Assembly: GCA_902489745.1 (NCBI GenBank)
Contig: CABUBB010000002.1
Span: 124,001-188,000 of the forward strand
Reading direction: 5' to 3'
DNA: 64,000 bases
From: Metaruminococcus_A sp003150405
Lineage (GTDB): Bacteria; Bacillota; Clostridia; Oscillospirales; Ruminococcaceae
The notes under the pieces were generated by a model, which was not told where the DNA came from, ran no database searches, and saw only the letters and a list, made by a program, of their open reading frames with translations. The position numbers and the translations under genes were made by a program. Positions within the stretch are counted from its first letter, which is position 1; each line of letters begins with the position of its first letter. Positions 42,132-50,865 of the stretch are shown here, in pieces.

Positions 42132-43124
42132 TTACTTCTTTTCACGCAGCTTAAGCTGACGCACATCTTCGCCGATGAAACGCAAATAGGTATACTGTGT
42201 GAGAAGACGGGAAACAACCCGTTCGGTATATCGCTCCTCCAGCTCCTGACTAGTTAAATTACTGCTGATAATGGTTGGTTTTCCAAAATTCATACGGGTA
42301 TTGATGATGTTATAAACCGAAGATACATTAAATGGTGTGTTGTATTCGGCCCCCAAGTCATCCAGAATGAGTAAATCAGCATCCAAAACGGTTTGCAGTG
42401 TTTCATCCTCGACGATGCTGCGAGAAAAGTGCTCCCGCTCTATTTTCCGCAGAATATCCTGTGCGGTACAGTACAGAACATGGTATCCTTTTAAAATAAC
42501 CTGCTTGGCAATCGCAAGGGAAAGGTGGGTTTTTCCTAAGCCGGTTGCTCCCAACATCATAATGCTCGGTGAGGACATGGTAAAAGTGTCCGCATATTTT
42601 TGGCAATACGCTAAAATTTTACTCATAGTTTCGCGCGGAACAACCCCTAATTTGGAATCTGGCTGGCTGGAAAAGTAGTAAAGATCAAAGGTTGAGAAAT
42701 CGCACAACTGTAAAGGCGAAACACTGTTCAGTTCTTCGATGGAGAGATTGCGTAAAATTTTATTGAAACAGCTACAGCGAACGCCATTGACAAAACCGGT
42801 ATCCTCGCATTTAGGGCAGGTAAAATGAACCGCGAGGTAATCCTCCGGATAACCATGCTGCTGGAGCAGCTTGCGCATCATATCCTGTGCTTCCAAATTT
42901 TGCACTCTGAGTTCATCAATGAGTTCTTTAGCGTTTTCCGGATGTTCAATGATAATTTTGGTAAGCTTTACATTGGTGCCGGTCAGTTCTTTTTGAAGTG
43001 CAGAAATTTCGGGTACCTTTTGGGCGATTTCATCGGTACGCCGGTTCCATTCGGCAAACGCACGTTCCCGTCGGCTGGAAAGCTGCTCCACGGCACGAGC
43101 GTATAGTTTATGATCAGGCGCCAT
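42132..43124 (-). CDS. DnaC/DnaI-type helicase loader ATPase
   Basis: A 330-residue AAA+ protein. The N-terminal half has a coiled region and a zinc-binding cluster, CPKCEDTGFVNGVRCSCF near residue 103, as in DnaI. Walker A is GATGLGKTHLSLA near 195 and Walker B DLLILDDLGAEY follows. It loads the replicative helicase at origin or restart forks. AGGAG (43138-43134) favours ATG 43124 over a GTG at 43133. It lies just after a DnaD-domain gene, the Firmicute primosome pairing. Confidence 0.9.
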   Translation of the reverse strand: MAPDHKLYARAVEQLSSRRERAFAEWNRRTDEIAQKVPEISALQKELTGTNVKLTKIIIEHPENAKELIDELRVQNLEAQDMMRKLLQQHGYPEDYLAVHFTCPKCEDTGFVNGVRCSCFNKILRNLSIEELNSVSPLQLCDFSTFDLYYFSSQPDSKLGVVPRETMSKILAYCQKYADTFTMSSPSIMMLGATGLGKTHLSLAIAKQVILKGYHVLYCTAQDILRKIEREHFSRSIVEDETLQTVLDADLLILDDLGAEYNTPFNVSSVYNIINTRMNFGKPTIISSNLTSQELEERYTERVVSRLLTQYTYLRFIGEDVRQLKLREKK

Positions 43125-43135
43125 TTTGTTCACTC

Positions 43136-44107
43136 CTATAATTCTGGGATTTCAAGTCCAATTCGGTCAAGTGCCTCTAGGTTATAAGAGGCTTTTTTGT
43201 CTTTACGGTTTGCCGCGGAATCGCTGGCAACATCTTCGGGCGTTTTTAGGCCATTTTCATGCCACTGTTTTAAAATCTTATTCATGTAGGCAAAGCTGAC
43301 TTTTCCAATATTATCTGCGGTTTTTTCAAACGCCAGCTTGATCATTTGAATATCAAAATGGTATTCTTCAAACCATATTTGAATAAATTTTTTTTCATTA
43401 GAGGTGAGGTTGCGGTTATGGATGCCGCAGCACTCTCGAACCGCCTTTTGTTCTTCATTAAACAGCATCAAACGGCCAATATGTTCTTCGGCGAGCTCAT
43501 GCGTGGTAATACCAAGGTCACTCCAGCTGGCCGCGACTTTTTCGATGTAGCGGATGCTGATTTTTTCGATAGAACGGCAATATCCAAAAATCATTAAAAT
43601 AACATCGGTTGGAAGGTTCATCCACTCGTGCATAGAGATGATGGAACGCTGTTCGGTTGTCGTCAACGGACGGCCAAACATTGCTTCCGCTTCTTGAAAA
43701 ACAAAACGGAGCTGGCAATTCGTGTCAACTTTTTGAGCAATTTCTGCAGAACTCAATGCCTGCGGCCGGTCGGATACCACTTTGACATGTTCGGTACCTA
43801 TTAATGCATTTTCGTTTTTCGAATTTATTTCAGCCTTTTGAGGTTTGTCAGCATAAGAAAGCGGGAGCACTTCAGCAACCAAAAGTCCTTCCTTTTTCCA
43901 GAATTCGAGTGCCTCGTGGACGTCGTCTTTGGAAAGAGAAAGTGCGCTTGAAATGGCATCTTCATCGGGAATATCTCCAACACGGCAAAGATAGAGCATG
44001 ACCTTTAAGTAATAGCCGCAAACTGTGGGGAGATAACGATCGACCAATTCCGCTGGGACTGCAAATATTTTTTTGTATAACGCTGGATTTATTTGAAAAC
44101 CGGGCAT
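43136..44107 (-). CDS. DnaD-domain replication initiation protein
   Basis: A 323-residue protein with an N-terminal winged-helix region and two DnaD C-terminal-like segments, one around RPLTTTEQRSIISMHEWM and one around RNLTSNEKKFIQIWFEEYHF, each ending in a conserved helix with YxxxI (IRYIEKVAASW, FAYMNKILKQWHENG). DnaD remodels DNA and acts with DnaB/DnaI in primosome assembly. I chose ATG 44107, behind GGAGATACC, over an ATG nine codons upstream. Confidence 0.88.
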   Translation of the reverse strand: MPGFQINPALYKKIFAVPAELVDRYLPTVCGYYLKVMLYLCRVGDIPDEDAISSALSLSKDDVHEALEFWKKEGLLVAEVLPLSYADKPQKAEINSKNENALIGTEHVKVVSDRPQALSSAEIAQKVDTNCQLRFVFQEAEAMFGRPLTTTEQRSIISMHEWMNLPTDVILMIFGYCRSIEKISIRYIEKVAASWSDLGITTHELAEEHIGRLMLFNEEQKAVRECCGIHNRNLTSNEKKFIQIWFEEYHFDIQMIKLAFEKTADNIGKVSFAYMNKILKQWHENGLKTPEDVASDSAANRKDKKASYNLEALDRIGLEIPEL

Positions 44108-44163
44108 AAAAAGGTATCTCCAATATAAAAACATTTAAAACGGCAGGCCGCTTTATGGTCGTA

Positions 44164-44192
44164 ATTATATCATATCTTTGACGATTACACAA
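44164..44192 (-). promoter_or_regulatory. Promoter for the dnaD-dnaI operon
   Basis: Minus strand: TTGTGT (44192-44187) and TATAAT (44169-44164) with a 17-base spacer, about 57 bases before the dnaD ATG. A plus-strand extended -10 (TGGTATACT, ending 44220) lies opposite and may serve the serine-rich ORF. Confidence 0.6.
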
Positions 44193-44298
44193 ACGATATT
44201 CCGGTAGAATGTGGTATACTGTCCCATCATTTCCAATGTTATACGCTGTATAGCGCTCGAAAGCATTCATATAATAACAGCAGAAAGGAAGTGAATTT

Positions 44299-44475
44299 AT
44301 GAAAGAGCAATACCAGCGTTCCAGCACCGAAGAACAAGCTGTGAACAGTTCGTCAAATTCATTTGTCAGTTCATCGTCTAGCATAAGTTCTTCAAGCAGA
44401 AGTTCCTCCAAAAAAGCCAATAAACGTCAAAATAAGCACAGCCGTAAGAATTCCCATAATTCATTTGAAGGCTAA
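44299..44475 (+). CDS. Serine-rich small protein, unknown function
   Basis: A 58-codon ORF with 21 serines, starting MKEQYQRSSTEEQA, with a run that is almost all Ser at residues 17-37 and a basic Lys/Arg/His-rich end (KKANKRQNKHSRKN). GAAAGGAAG (44282-44290) precedes the ATG, an extended -10 (TGGTATACT) lies about 80 bases upstream, and a strong terminator follows ten bases after the stop. No signal peptide or membrane helix. I do not recognise the family. Complete expression signals make a real gene likely. Confidence 0.6.
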   Translation: MKEQYQRSSTEEQAVNSSSNSFVSSSSSISSSSRSSSKKANKRQNKHSRKNSHNSFEG

Positions 44476-44717
44476 GCTCTAAATAAAAAAGCGGATGCAG
44501 CTGCATCCGCTTTTTGGTTACTCAACAAAAATCCATTCAGTTCAGAGCGCTTGAATCCACTGTTAAAGGCAATATCGGTCATCGAAACAGTATTTTCAGG
44601 GCAATTAAGCCGCTTTTTCATGTGGATTGGAGTTAATTTATAACTCTGATCAATAATATTTCGGCCAATCCGGAAAAACAGCCGGTTATAAGGTGTGTTC
44701 CATTTAAGTTCTTCCAT
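44472..44717 (-). pseudogene. Possible remnant of an AraC-type DNA-binding domain
   Basis: An 81-codon frame whose middle reads NTVSMTDIAFNSGFKRSELN, resembling the second helix-turn-helix of AraC-family regulators (SITDIAFxxGF). The usual SYFxRxFKK continuation is missing and the frame runs on through the terminator of the opposite-strand gene. It is far too short for an AraC protein. It could be a decayed gene or a chance resemblance; I lean to a remnant. Confidence 0.35.
44486..44515 (+). terminator. Terminator after the serine-rich ORF
   Basis: AAAAAGCGGATGCAG joined directly to its complement CTGCATCCGCTTTTT, a 30-base perfect palindrome. It works on either strand and so may also end minus-strand transcripts from the YitT gene. 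Confidence 0.85.
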
Positions 44718-44730
44718 TCGGTTTTATCAA

Positions 44731-45591
44731 CTATCGGCTAATTTGTGAGAATCCTTCACCAAACACCTCACCTGCTTCGGTAACAATCATAAAGGCTTTG
44801 GAATCCAATCGTCTTACAATATGCTTGAGATTGTAAAATTCAACATCTTTACAGGCGCAAATCAGTACTTTTTTCTGTTCGCCGGTATAAGCGCCATGTG
44901 CATTGAGAATGGTACACCCACGGTAAAGGTCGCTGACAATCAGTCGCGCGATCTCTTCGCTTTTATCCGAAACAATGAGGAGCATTTTACCGACGTTGGT
45001 TCCGTAAAGCATAGCGTCAAGCGCCCTCGAGGAGACAAACATTGCAATTATAGCGTAGAGCGCTGATTCAATACTACGAAAACTGACAGCGGCAATGGTA
45101 ATAACCATTAAATCGGTGGTAAATGCAATTTTCCCCAACCGAATATGGGGATATTTCACCTGTAGGGACTTGTTGACAATATCCATCCCGCCGGTTGAGC
45201 CGCCGCGCATAAAAACGGTAGCAAGCCCCAGCCCAATAAACAAACCGCCGAAAACTGCGGCCAAAATTTTATTTCCCTGGTAAACAGGGAGAAACGGATA
45301 AACGTAATCGTAAATTAAATTGAAGGCAACCGTTGAAAGCAGCGTATTAAAAATAAACCGCTTGCCGAGCAGCTTAAACCCAAAGAGCAAAAGCGGAATA
45401 TTGACAAGCGAAACAATAGTGCCAATTTTAAACCCAGTAAAGGCGTTGATAACGGTGGCAATACCTGTAACACCGCCTGGAGCGATCTGGTTTGGCACGG
45501 TAAATGCATAGATGCCGAAAGCATAGACCGCCGTCCCAAAAATAATAAAAATAATATCAATAAAATAGGACGAAGTCCATTTGACTTTCAA
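44731..45591 (-). CDS. YitT family membrane protein (DUF161/DUF2179)
   Basis: A 286-residue protein with about five transmembrane helices: TVPNQIAPGGVTGIATVI is the conserved YitT entry, GLFIGLGLATVFMRGGSTGGMDIV the second. A cytoplasmic DUF2179 domain (LLIVSDKSEEIARLIVSDL) follows. The function of the family is not established. SD GAGGTG (45603-45598) points to a TTG start at 45591, six bases on; a GTG at 45600 lies within that SD and is less likely. Confidence 0.88.
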   Translation of the reverse strand: MKVKWTSSYFIDIIFIIFGTAVYAFGIYAFTVPNQIAPGGVTGIATVINAFTGFKIGTIVSLVNIPLLLFGFKLLGKRFIFNTLLSTVAFNLIYDYVYPFLPVYQGNKILAAVFGGLFIGLGLATVFMRGGSTGGMDIVNKSLQVKYPHIRLGKIAFTTDLMVITIAAVSFRSIESALYAIIAMFVSSRALDAMLYGTNVGKMLLIVSDKSEEIARLIVSDLYRGCTILNAHGAYTGEQKKVLICACKDVEFYNLKHIVRRLDSKAFMIVTEAGEVFGEGFSQISR

Positions 45592-45613
45592 ACGGGACAC
45601 CTCACAACAGAAA

Positions 45614-45982
45614 TTAAAGTTCTGTTTCTATTGTATCCCAGACGAGGTCAAATAAATACGCAATTCGTTCGTGCTGATTTGACAAATACAGGTAACCAAA
45701 CAACGCTTCAAAACCAGTGGCTTTATGATAGTCACCGATATCTGCGTTCTTAGGCACCGAATTAACCTCAGCGTTGCGCCCGCGTTTGTAAATATTCTGT
45801 TCATCTTCGGTTAGCGCTTCGATTAACTGGTCAACTGCTGACGCCTGTGCTTTTGCGCTTACATAATGTACGGATTCTTTGTGATAAGCACCAACCGGGC
45901 GGTTTGCCGCCAAAACCAGACGCTGACGCACCAAAAGGCCATAAACCGCGTCTCCAATAAAAGCCAATGTCAAAGGGCTCAT
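45614..45982 (-). CDS. mrnC: Mini-ribonuclease III
   Basis: A 122-residue RNase III domain without a double-stranded RNA-binding domain, which in Bacillus matures 23S rRNA ends. LAFIGDAVYGLLVR holds the first acidic motif and the distal helix ends with LFGYLYLSNQHERI, corresponding to the ExxxGxLxL-type second motif. The N-terminus is a little short and the ATG at 45982 has a weak ribosome binding site; no better in-frame start is open upstream before a stop. Confidence 0.88.
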   Translation of the reverse strand: MSPLTLAFIGDAVYGLLVRQRLVLAANRPVGAYHKESVHYVSAKAQASAVDQLIEALTEDEQNIYKRGRNAEVNSVPKNADIGDYHKATGFEALFGYLYLSNQHERIAYLFDLVWDTIETEL

Positions 45983-46043
45983 TTGTTTCGGGTGTTCACA
46001 GGAGGCGTTGAAGCAACTCGTAACATCACAACCTTATTTTTCA

Positions 46044-46253
46044 TTAAATCATAAAGTCCTTTTTATCAAACTTTGGAATGATCGCACTTTTCTTTGGTAC
46101 TCGCAGCAAGGGAGAATAGACATACTTTTTGCAATGATAAAACGGAGACACCACGCCGTTTTTTATACAAAGCACCATTTGTCCGTCTGATGTTCTGGTA
46201 CCGTTTTCACAGTATTCACAGGCGGGTTCTACATGGCTGCCAAATAGCTTCAC
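46044..46253 (-). CDS. Small cysteine-motif protein, conserved-looking hypothetical
   Basis: A 69-residue protein, MKLFGSHVEPACEYCENG at the start, with CEYC and further cysteines in VLCIKNGV and YHCKKY, a pattern that suggests a zinc ribbon. The basic C-terminal half contains SPLLRVPKKSA. AAGGAG (46269-46264), inside the end of ylbJ, is ten bases from a GTG at 46253, which I prefer to the GTG at 46262. Its coupling to ylbJ suggests cotranscription. Function unknown. Confidence 0.7.
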   Translation of the reverse strand: MKLFGSHVEPACEYCENGTRTSDGQMVLCIKNGVVSPFYHCKKYVYSPLLRVPKKSAIIPKFDKKDFMI

Positions 46254-46258
46254 CGCAC

Positions 46259-47389
46259 TCACTCCTTTTGCTTATTTCCTTTTTCCATTGTACCAGATTT
46301 TCGCGCAGTAAACAACAGGATGATGCAAAGTACAACAAGGAAAATGCTTGCAAAAGGTGAAACGGCGGTAACAGCAAACTGCACCTGCTCACCGGGGGCA
46401 AAGGCGTCAAGCGCAGGATTCCAGAAAAAAAGGAACAACCGGCAGAACAATGTACTGAACAGGATATGCACCAACCGGGTGCACCAGTATTTCCGAATCC
46501 GGATGCCGCTTCCACTGAGCAGCGCCGAAATTTGCATTTGGACGCAGATGCCTCCAAATGAAGTCAGAGCGGTAAAAAGAAGAACGGAACTAGTTGTATT
46601 TCCCTGAATAGAGGCGCATCCTTGCGTCACCTCCAGCAGCCCAGAAATAAGGGCGGCAGCCTGGGGAGATGACATGATGCGGGAAAATTCTGAAACTATC
46701 CAACCCTGTACTCCGGAGATCTGAATAATTGTCAATAGAATGGAAAATGCAACGATAAAGGAACAGACAATGCACATCGAGCGGGTAGCGGTATTTACGG
46801 CAGTAACGATTCGGACGGTGAGTGGGGAATCTGTAAAACCTTGGCGTGGATAACTTTTTTCCGGGCATTTCAGCCGCAGGCCGCTCAACCAGCCAATGAC
46901 AAGGTTGGAGCAGAGCTGTGCCCCTAAAACAAGAAATCCAACCTGCATATTGTGAAAAATTGGAACAGAAACGGCGGAGATAACGAAAGCGGGCCCTGCA
47001 TTGACGCAAAAACAGAGCATTCGTTCGGCCGTCGTCCGGTCAATTTCGCCTTGTCGGTAGAGGGTATCCAACATTTTGGCGCCGACCGGGTAGCCTCCAA
47101 TAAAGCTGATCACCAGCACCTTGGTCAATTTCGACGGCAGCTTAAAAATATGGCGTGTAATCGGGGCGAACGGAAGCAAAATCCATTCAAATACCTGAGA
47201 AGATAAAATGATGTTTGAAACCACCATCATCCCAAACAAAGAGGGTAAAACAGTATAAAGACAAAGGTCGACTGCATTTGCAATTCCTTTAGAGAGTTCT
47301 GCAGAACGGAACAGCAAAAAAGCGGTGAGCAAAAGGACGAGCGCGATGACGCAGACCTGTACCTTTTTGTTTTTCATCATGAATTCCAT
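46259..47389 (-). CDS. ylbJ: Sporulation integral membrane protein YlbJ
   Basis: A 376-residue membrane protein with eight or so helices and Gate/nucleoside-recognition-like segments (FIGGYPVGAKMLDTLYRQGEI, CVNAGPAFVISAV). The family is sigma-E dependent in Bacillus and needed for normal spore cortex formation. AGGTG (47399-47395) precedes the ATG at 47389. It is divergent from yqfC, another sporulation gene, across a 105-base gap. Confidence 0.88.
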   Translation of the reverse strand: MEFMMKNKKVQVCVIALVLLLTAFLLFRSAELSKGIANAVDLCLYTVLPSLFGMMVVSNIILSSQVFEWILLPFAPITRHIFKLPSKLTKVLVISFIGGYPVGAKMLDTLYRQGEIDRTTAERMLCFCVNAGPAFVISAVSVPIFHNMQVGFLVLGAQLCSNLVIGWLSGLRLKCPEKSYPRQGFTDSPLTVRIVTAVNTATRSMCIVCSFIVAFSILLTIIQISGVQGWIVSEFSRIMSSPQAAALISGLLEVTQGCASIQGNTTSSVLLFTALTSFGGICVQMQISALLSGSGIRIRKYWCTRLVHILFSTLFCRLFLFFWNPALDAFAPGEQVQFAVTAVSPFASIFLVVLCIILLFTARKSGTMEKGNKQKE

Positions 47390-47494
47390 TGCATCACCTC
47401 AAGTATGAATATCAGCTTGTTTTTAACATGTATATGTGGAACATTCCAGCAATATATTTTATGGAACGGCAAGATGATGAAAGGAAGTGGTGAC

Positions 47495-47782
47495 ATGCGC
47501 AGAAACGGCAAAAAAAATGCTGGTAAAAAGCTGATAGCAGAAACGCTGCAAATGCCTTTTGACACCTTGAGCAGCGGTATTACTCAAATAGAACTTCTCG
47601 GAAACAGTGAAGCAGTTGTGGAAGGCTGCAAGGGCATTTTAGAATACGACGATAATATTATTCGAATTGCCATTCATAAAATGGAGGTCAAATTTTCGGG
47701 AATGGATTTATCCATTAAAAGCCTCAACAGCGAAAGCGTTATTATAGAAGGACAGATCAGCGGCATTGAATTTTTAACATAA
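47495..47782 (+). CDS. yqfC: Sporulation protein YqfC (YabP/YqfC family)
   Basis: A 95-residue protein starting MRRNGKKNAGKKLIAETLQM with the YabP/YqfC beta-strand core (LLGNSEAVVEGCKGILEY). Members are mother-cell sporulation proteins linked to spore coat formation, though the precise role is unknown. AAAGGAAGTGG sets ATG 47495. It lies directly before yqfD, the conserved pairing. A weak sigma-E-like site, GAATATC with CATGTATA 13 bases on (47407-47434), lies upstream. Confidence 0.88.
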   Translation: MRRNGKKNAGKKLIAETLQMPFDTLSSGITQIELLGNSEAVVEGCKGILEYDDNIIRIAIHKMEVKFSGMDLSIKSLNSESVIIEGQISGIEFLT

Positions 47783-47795
47783 CAGGGGGAATACG

Positions 47796-48971
47796 GTGTT
47801 TATTTTAAGATTACTCCGCCTGTTACGGGGATACATCCGTTTTACAGCGTCGGGCGGTTATTTTGAGCGGTTTCTTAATCAAATTTCGCAGCAGAACATC
47901 AGTATATGGGACATGGAGACTTCACCGGAGCAGATTACCGGTATGGTGTTTGCCGGCGATTATAAAACCCTCGCACGGATGGCGCAGAAATGTGGAGTAC
48001 GGATTCGGGTATCTGAGCGGTTTGGGCTTCCCTTTGTTTTGCAAAAATATCAAAAACGGGTCGGCGTACTGATTGGTCTGGGAGCATTTCTTGTTTTAAT
48101 TATTGTAATGCAGAACTTTGTTTGGACACTGGATGTTGAAGGAAATGAATCCAACAGTACCGAGCGGGTCACCTACGTTTTACAGGAACTCGGTCTGCGG
48201 CCAGGAGCTTTTATTCCGTCTCTAAATATAAAAGAGATTGAAAACAAGGCAGTTTTGGAATTGGATAACATTGCCTGGTTTACCATTAACAATTATGGGA
48301 GTCGTGTTGTGGTGGAGATGAAAGAAACGGTTCCGCCGCCGGAAATTTTGGACGAGACAACACCCTGCAACATCGTAGCAGCCAAATCAGGCGTGGTACG
48401 GCGCACAGAAATTTACGCAGGCCAGCCGGTTGTGGATGTTGGCAGCGTGGTCGGCAAGGGGGATCTCTTGGTGAGTGGAGTTGTGGACAACGCATCCGAT
48501 GAAATTCTATTTAAACATGCACGCGCCAAAATATTCGCAGAAACTTATTTTGATGAAAGTTTTGAGGTGCTTAAAACCGAGACCAAAAAGGTGAATATCG
48601 GAAATGCTTTTGACCACCATTTTCTGAATCTCTTTGGATTTAAAATTCCCTTATTTGTTGCCTTTCCATTGGAGGGAGAATACCGTACAACGGTTACAGA
48701 AACTCCAGCGCATTTGTTTGGCCTGCAGCTTCCGTTTGGGTTGCAGACCATCCACTATGAAGAATATGCTGCTGAAACTACAACCTATAATTCAGAAGAA
48801 GCACAGGCGCGGCTTTTCGAAATTTATGAAAGCTATAAGCAGACACAACTTGCAGATGTCGAAATTTTGGAGGAAACGCCGGAGTTTACCGAACTAGAAG
48901 ATCGCTATGTGTTAAAGGTAAGCCTGGTTTGTTTTGAAAATATCGCCTTGGAACAGAAATTATTTCAGTAG
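47796..48971 (+). CDS. yqfD: Sporulation protein YqfD
   Basis: A 391-residue protein with one membrane helix near residue 92 (VLIGLGAFLVLIIVMQNFVW) followed by a large extracytoplasmic domain with DVEGNESNSTERVTYVLQELG, an arrangement like POTRA/FtsQ-type domains. In Bacillus it is a sigma-E regulon member required for sporulation. The start is GTG 47796 behind GGGGGAA. Confidence 0.92.
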   Translation: MFILRLLRLLRGYIRFTASGGYFERFLNQISQQNISIWDMETSPEQITGMVFAGDYKTLARMAQKCGVRIRVSERFGLPFVLQKYQKRVGVLIGLGAFLVLIIVMQNFVWTLDVEGNESNSTERVTYVLQELGLRPGAFIPSLNIKEIENKAVLELDNIAWFTINNYGSRVVVEMKETVPPPEILDETTPCNIVAAKSGVVRRTEIYAGQPVVDVGSVVGKGDLLVSGVVDNASDEILFKHARAKIFAETYFDESFEVLKTETKKVNIGNAFDHHFLNLFGFKIPLFVAFPLEGEYRTTVTETPAHLFGLQLPFGLQTIHYEEYAAETTTYNSEEAQARLFEIYESYKQTQLADVEILEETPEFTELEDRYVLKVSLVCFENIALEQKLFQ

Positions 48972-49004
48972 CAAACTTTTGATGATTACAAAACCGCAGC
49001 AATG

Positions 49005-49013
49005 TGGTATAAT
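49005..49013 (+). promoter_or_regulatory. Extended -10 promoter upstream of phoH
   Basis: TGGTATAAT at 49005-49013: a consensus -10 with the TGn extension. No good -35 is visible. It lies about 110 bases before the phoH start, just after yqfD. Confidence 0.55.
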
Positions 49014-49122
49014 AAAAACAAATAAAGATTTGTTAAAATCAAAAAACACATTATTAAAAGTGTATTTAAATATGCATTTACTAAATAATTTCACAAAAGA
49101 TGTTAAAACTAGGGGGATTCCT

Positions 49123-50109
49123 TTGCAGACTGGAACGGTACAATTTGACGATATTGTGCAGATGATGAGCATTTTTGGTCCATGCGATGAAAATGTCAAG
49201 GCAATTGAACAATCACTTGACGTTACTGTGAATTCTCGGGATTCCAACGTGGAAGTTCGAGGAGAAACCGATGAAGCAGTGCATGTAGCGATTGAGACCA
49301 TAGAAACCCTGAAAAAAATGTTTCAAAACGGTGAACCAATGAACGACTGGGCGGTCAGTCAAGCGCTTGATTTGGTGCGTAATGGCGAAGCAGAGCACAC
49401 TGTAGAAGTAATGAAGGGTGTTGTTGCCATCACACAAGCGGGGAAGCCGGTACGCTGCAAAACCATTGGGCAGCGCAACTACATCAAGGCAATTCAGGAA
49501 AATACTATAACGGTCTGTATTGGGCCCGCGGGTACTGGTAAAACCTACCTGGCCATTGCAATGGCGGTTAAAGCCTTGAAAAACAAAGAGGTTTCAAGAA
49601 TTATCCTCACCCGGCCTGCGGTTGAAGCAGGTGAAAAACTGGGGTTTCTGCCCGGCGATCTGCAAAGTAAGGTTGACCCCTACCTGCGGCCGCTTTATGA
49701 TGCGCTTTATGATTTTTTGGGGCAGGAAACGGTCAAAAAACATTTGGAAACTGGCGTAATTGAGGTCGCACCAATTGCTTATATGCGGGGGCGCACTCTA
49801 AATTCGGTATTTGCCGTAATTGACGAAAGCCAAAATGCGGTTTTAGATACCCACCTTATGATGCTCACTCGCTTGGGAGAAGGCTCCAAAATGGTGCTGA
49901 CCGGTGACGTTACACAAATCGACCTTCCGCGCGATCGGGAATCCGGGCTGGAGAAATGTGCAGAAATTTTAAAGGGGATTGACGATATTGCGGTAATCCA
50001 TCTTAATAACCGCGATGTTGTGCGTCATAAACTGGTCAAAGAAATTGTCAAGGCATTTGAAAAGTATGAACAGCGCAAATCAAAGCCTGGTACCCATATT
50101 GGTAAATAA
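49123..50109 (+). CDS. phoH: PhoH family ATPase (PhoH/YbeZ)
   Basis: A 328-residue protein with an N-terminal KH-like segment (about residues 20-85), Walker A GPAGTGKTYLAIAMAVKAL near 135, and Walker B VFAVIDESQNAV. It works with YbeY in RNA metabolism, inferred from the conserved phoH-ybeY adjacency. AGGGGG (49111-49116) is six bases from a TTG at 49123, which I take as the start; in-frame ATGs at 48934 and 49072 lack a comparable site. Confidence 0.92.
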   Translation: MQTGTVQFDDIVQMMSIFGPCDENVKAIEQSLDVTVNSRDSNVEVRGETDEAVHVAIETIETLKKMFQNGEPMNDWAVSQALDLVRNGEAEHTVEVMKGVVAITQAGKPVRCKTIGQRNYIKAIQENTITVCIGPAGTGKTYLAIAMAVKALKNKEVSRIILTRPAVEAGEKLGFLPGDLQSKVDPYLRPLYDALYDFLGQETVKKHLETGVIEVAPIAYMRGRTLNSVFAVIDESQNAVLDTHLMMLTRLGEGSKMVLTGDVTQIDLPRDRESGLEKCAEILKGIDDIAVIHLNNRDVVRHKLVKEIVKAFEKYEQRKSKPGTHIGK

Positions 50110-50122
50110 GCAGTATTCTGTC

Positions 50123-50153
50123 CACGCTATGGCAGACGCCGTAGCGTGTTTTT
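50123..50153 (+). terminator. Terminator after phoH
   Basis: CACGCTA (50123-50129) pairs with TAGCGTG (50142-50148), extended by a T-G wobble and GGC/GCC, followed by TTTTT. Confidence 0.8.
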
Positions 50154-50355
50154 CTGTTATTACAAAATTTAGTATATTTTTTCTGTTTTTGTACCCGGCG
50201 GTAGAAATATTTTCGCACTTTTGTCTATACAAAACGGCGAAAAAAGGTGTATAATAGTATCGTGTTATTCATATATTTGAGTTTTTTACATAAATGTGGA
50301 TCCAGGTAAGAACAGAAACGCATAAGCGTTTGAAATGAAGGAGCGCGAAAAGAAA

Positions 50356-50865
50356 ATGGAAAAGGTAAAGGTTTCCATCAGCAATAAGCAGCGGGAGGTC
50401 AAAATCCCCTCTGGTGTACGGCTTTTAATCCGTCGGTGCTGCAATGCAGTGCTGCATGAGGAAGCATTTGAGCATAGTGCGGAAATCAGCGTTAGCTTTG
50501 TCAATAATGAGGAAATCAAGCGGTTGAATTCCTTTTATCGCCATAAAGATATTGCAACCGATGTCCTTTCTTTTCCGCTTGGAGAGAACGGAAATTACGA
50601 TATTAACCCAGAAACAGGTGCCGATTGTCTTGGCGATATTGTCATTTCAATGGAAACGGCGGTCAAACAGGCAGAGGTTTATGGGCATTCCCTTCAGCGT
50701 GAGATTGGTTTTTTAACGGTACATTCCATGCTGCATCTGTTGGGTTATGACCACGAAGCAGATGGAATCCAAGCGGTGCAGATGCGTGAAAAAGAGGAAA
50801 GGATTCTTACAAATCTTGGTATTCCAAGGAATGTAAGCTATACAATAGAAAATGAAGGGCGTTAA
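50356..50865 (+). CDS. ybeY: Endoribonuclease YbeY (rRNA maturation)
   Basis: Zinc-dependent endoribonuclease involved in 16S rRNA 3' maturation and ribosome quality control. The metal-binding motif is HSMLHLLGYDHEAD (HxxxHxxxxxH) near residue 123. It has 169 residues. AAGGAG (50338-50343) is 12 bases from ATG 50356; ATG 50335 in frame is possible. Its end overlaps dgkA by 14 bases. The PgpH/YqfF-type HD gene often found between phoH and ybeY is absent here. Confidence 0.94.
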   Translation: MEKVKVSISNKQREVKIPSGVRLLIRRCCNAVLHEEAFEHSAEISVSFVNNEEIKRLNSFYRHKDIATDVLSFPLGENGNYDINPETGADCLGDIVISMETAVKQAEVYGHSLQREIGFLTVHSMLHLLGYDHEADGIQAVQMREKEERILTNLGIPRNVSYTIENEGR

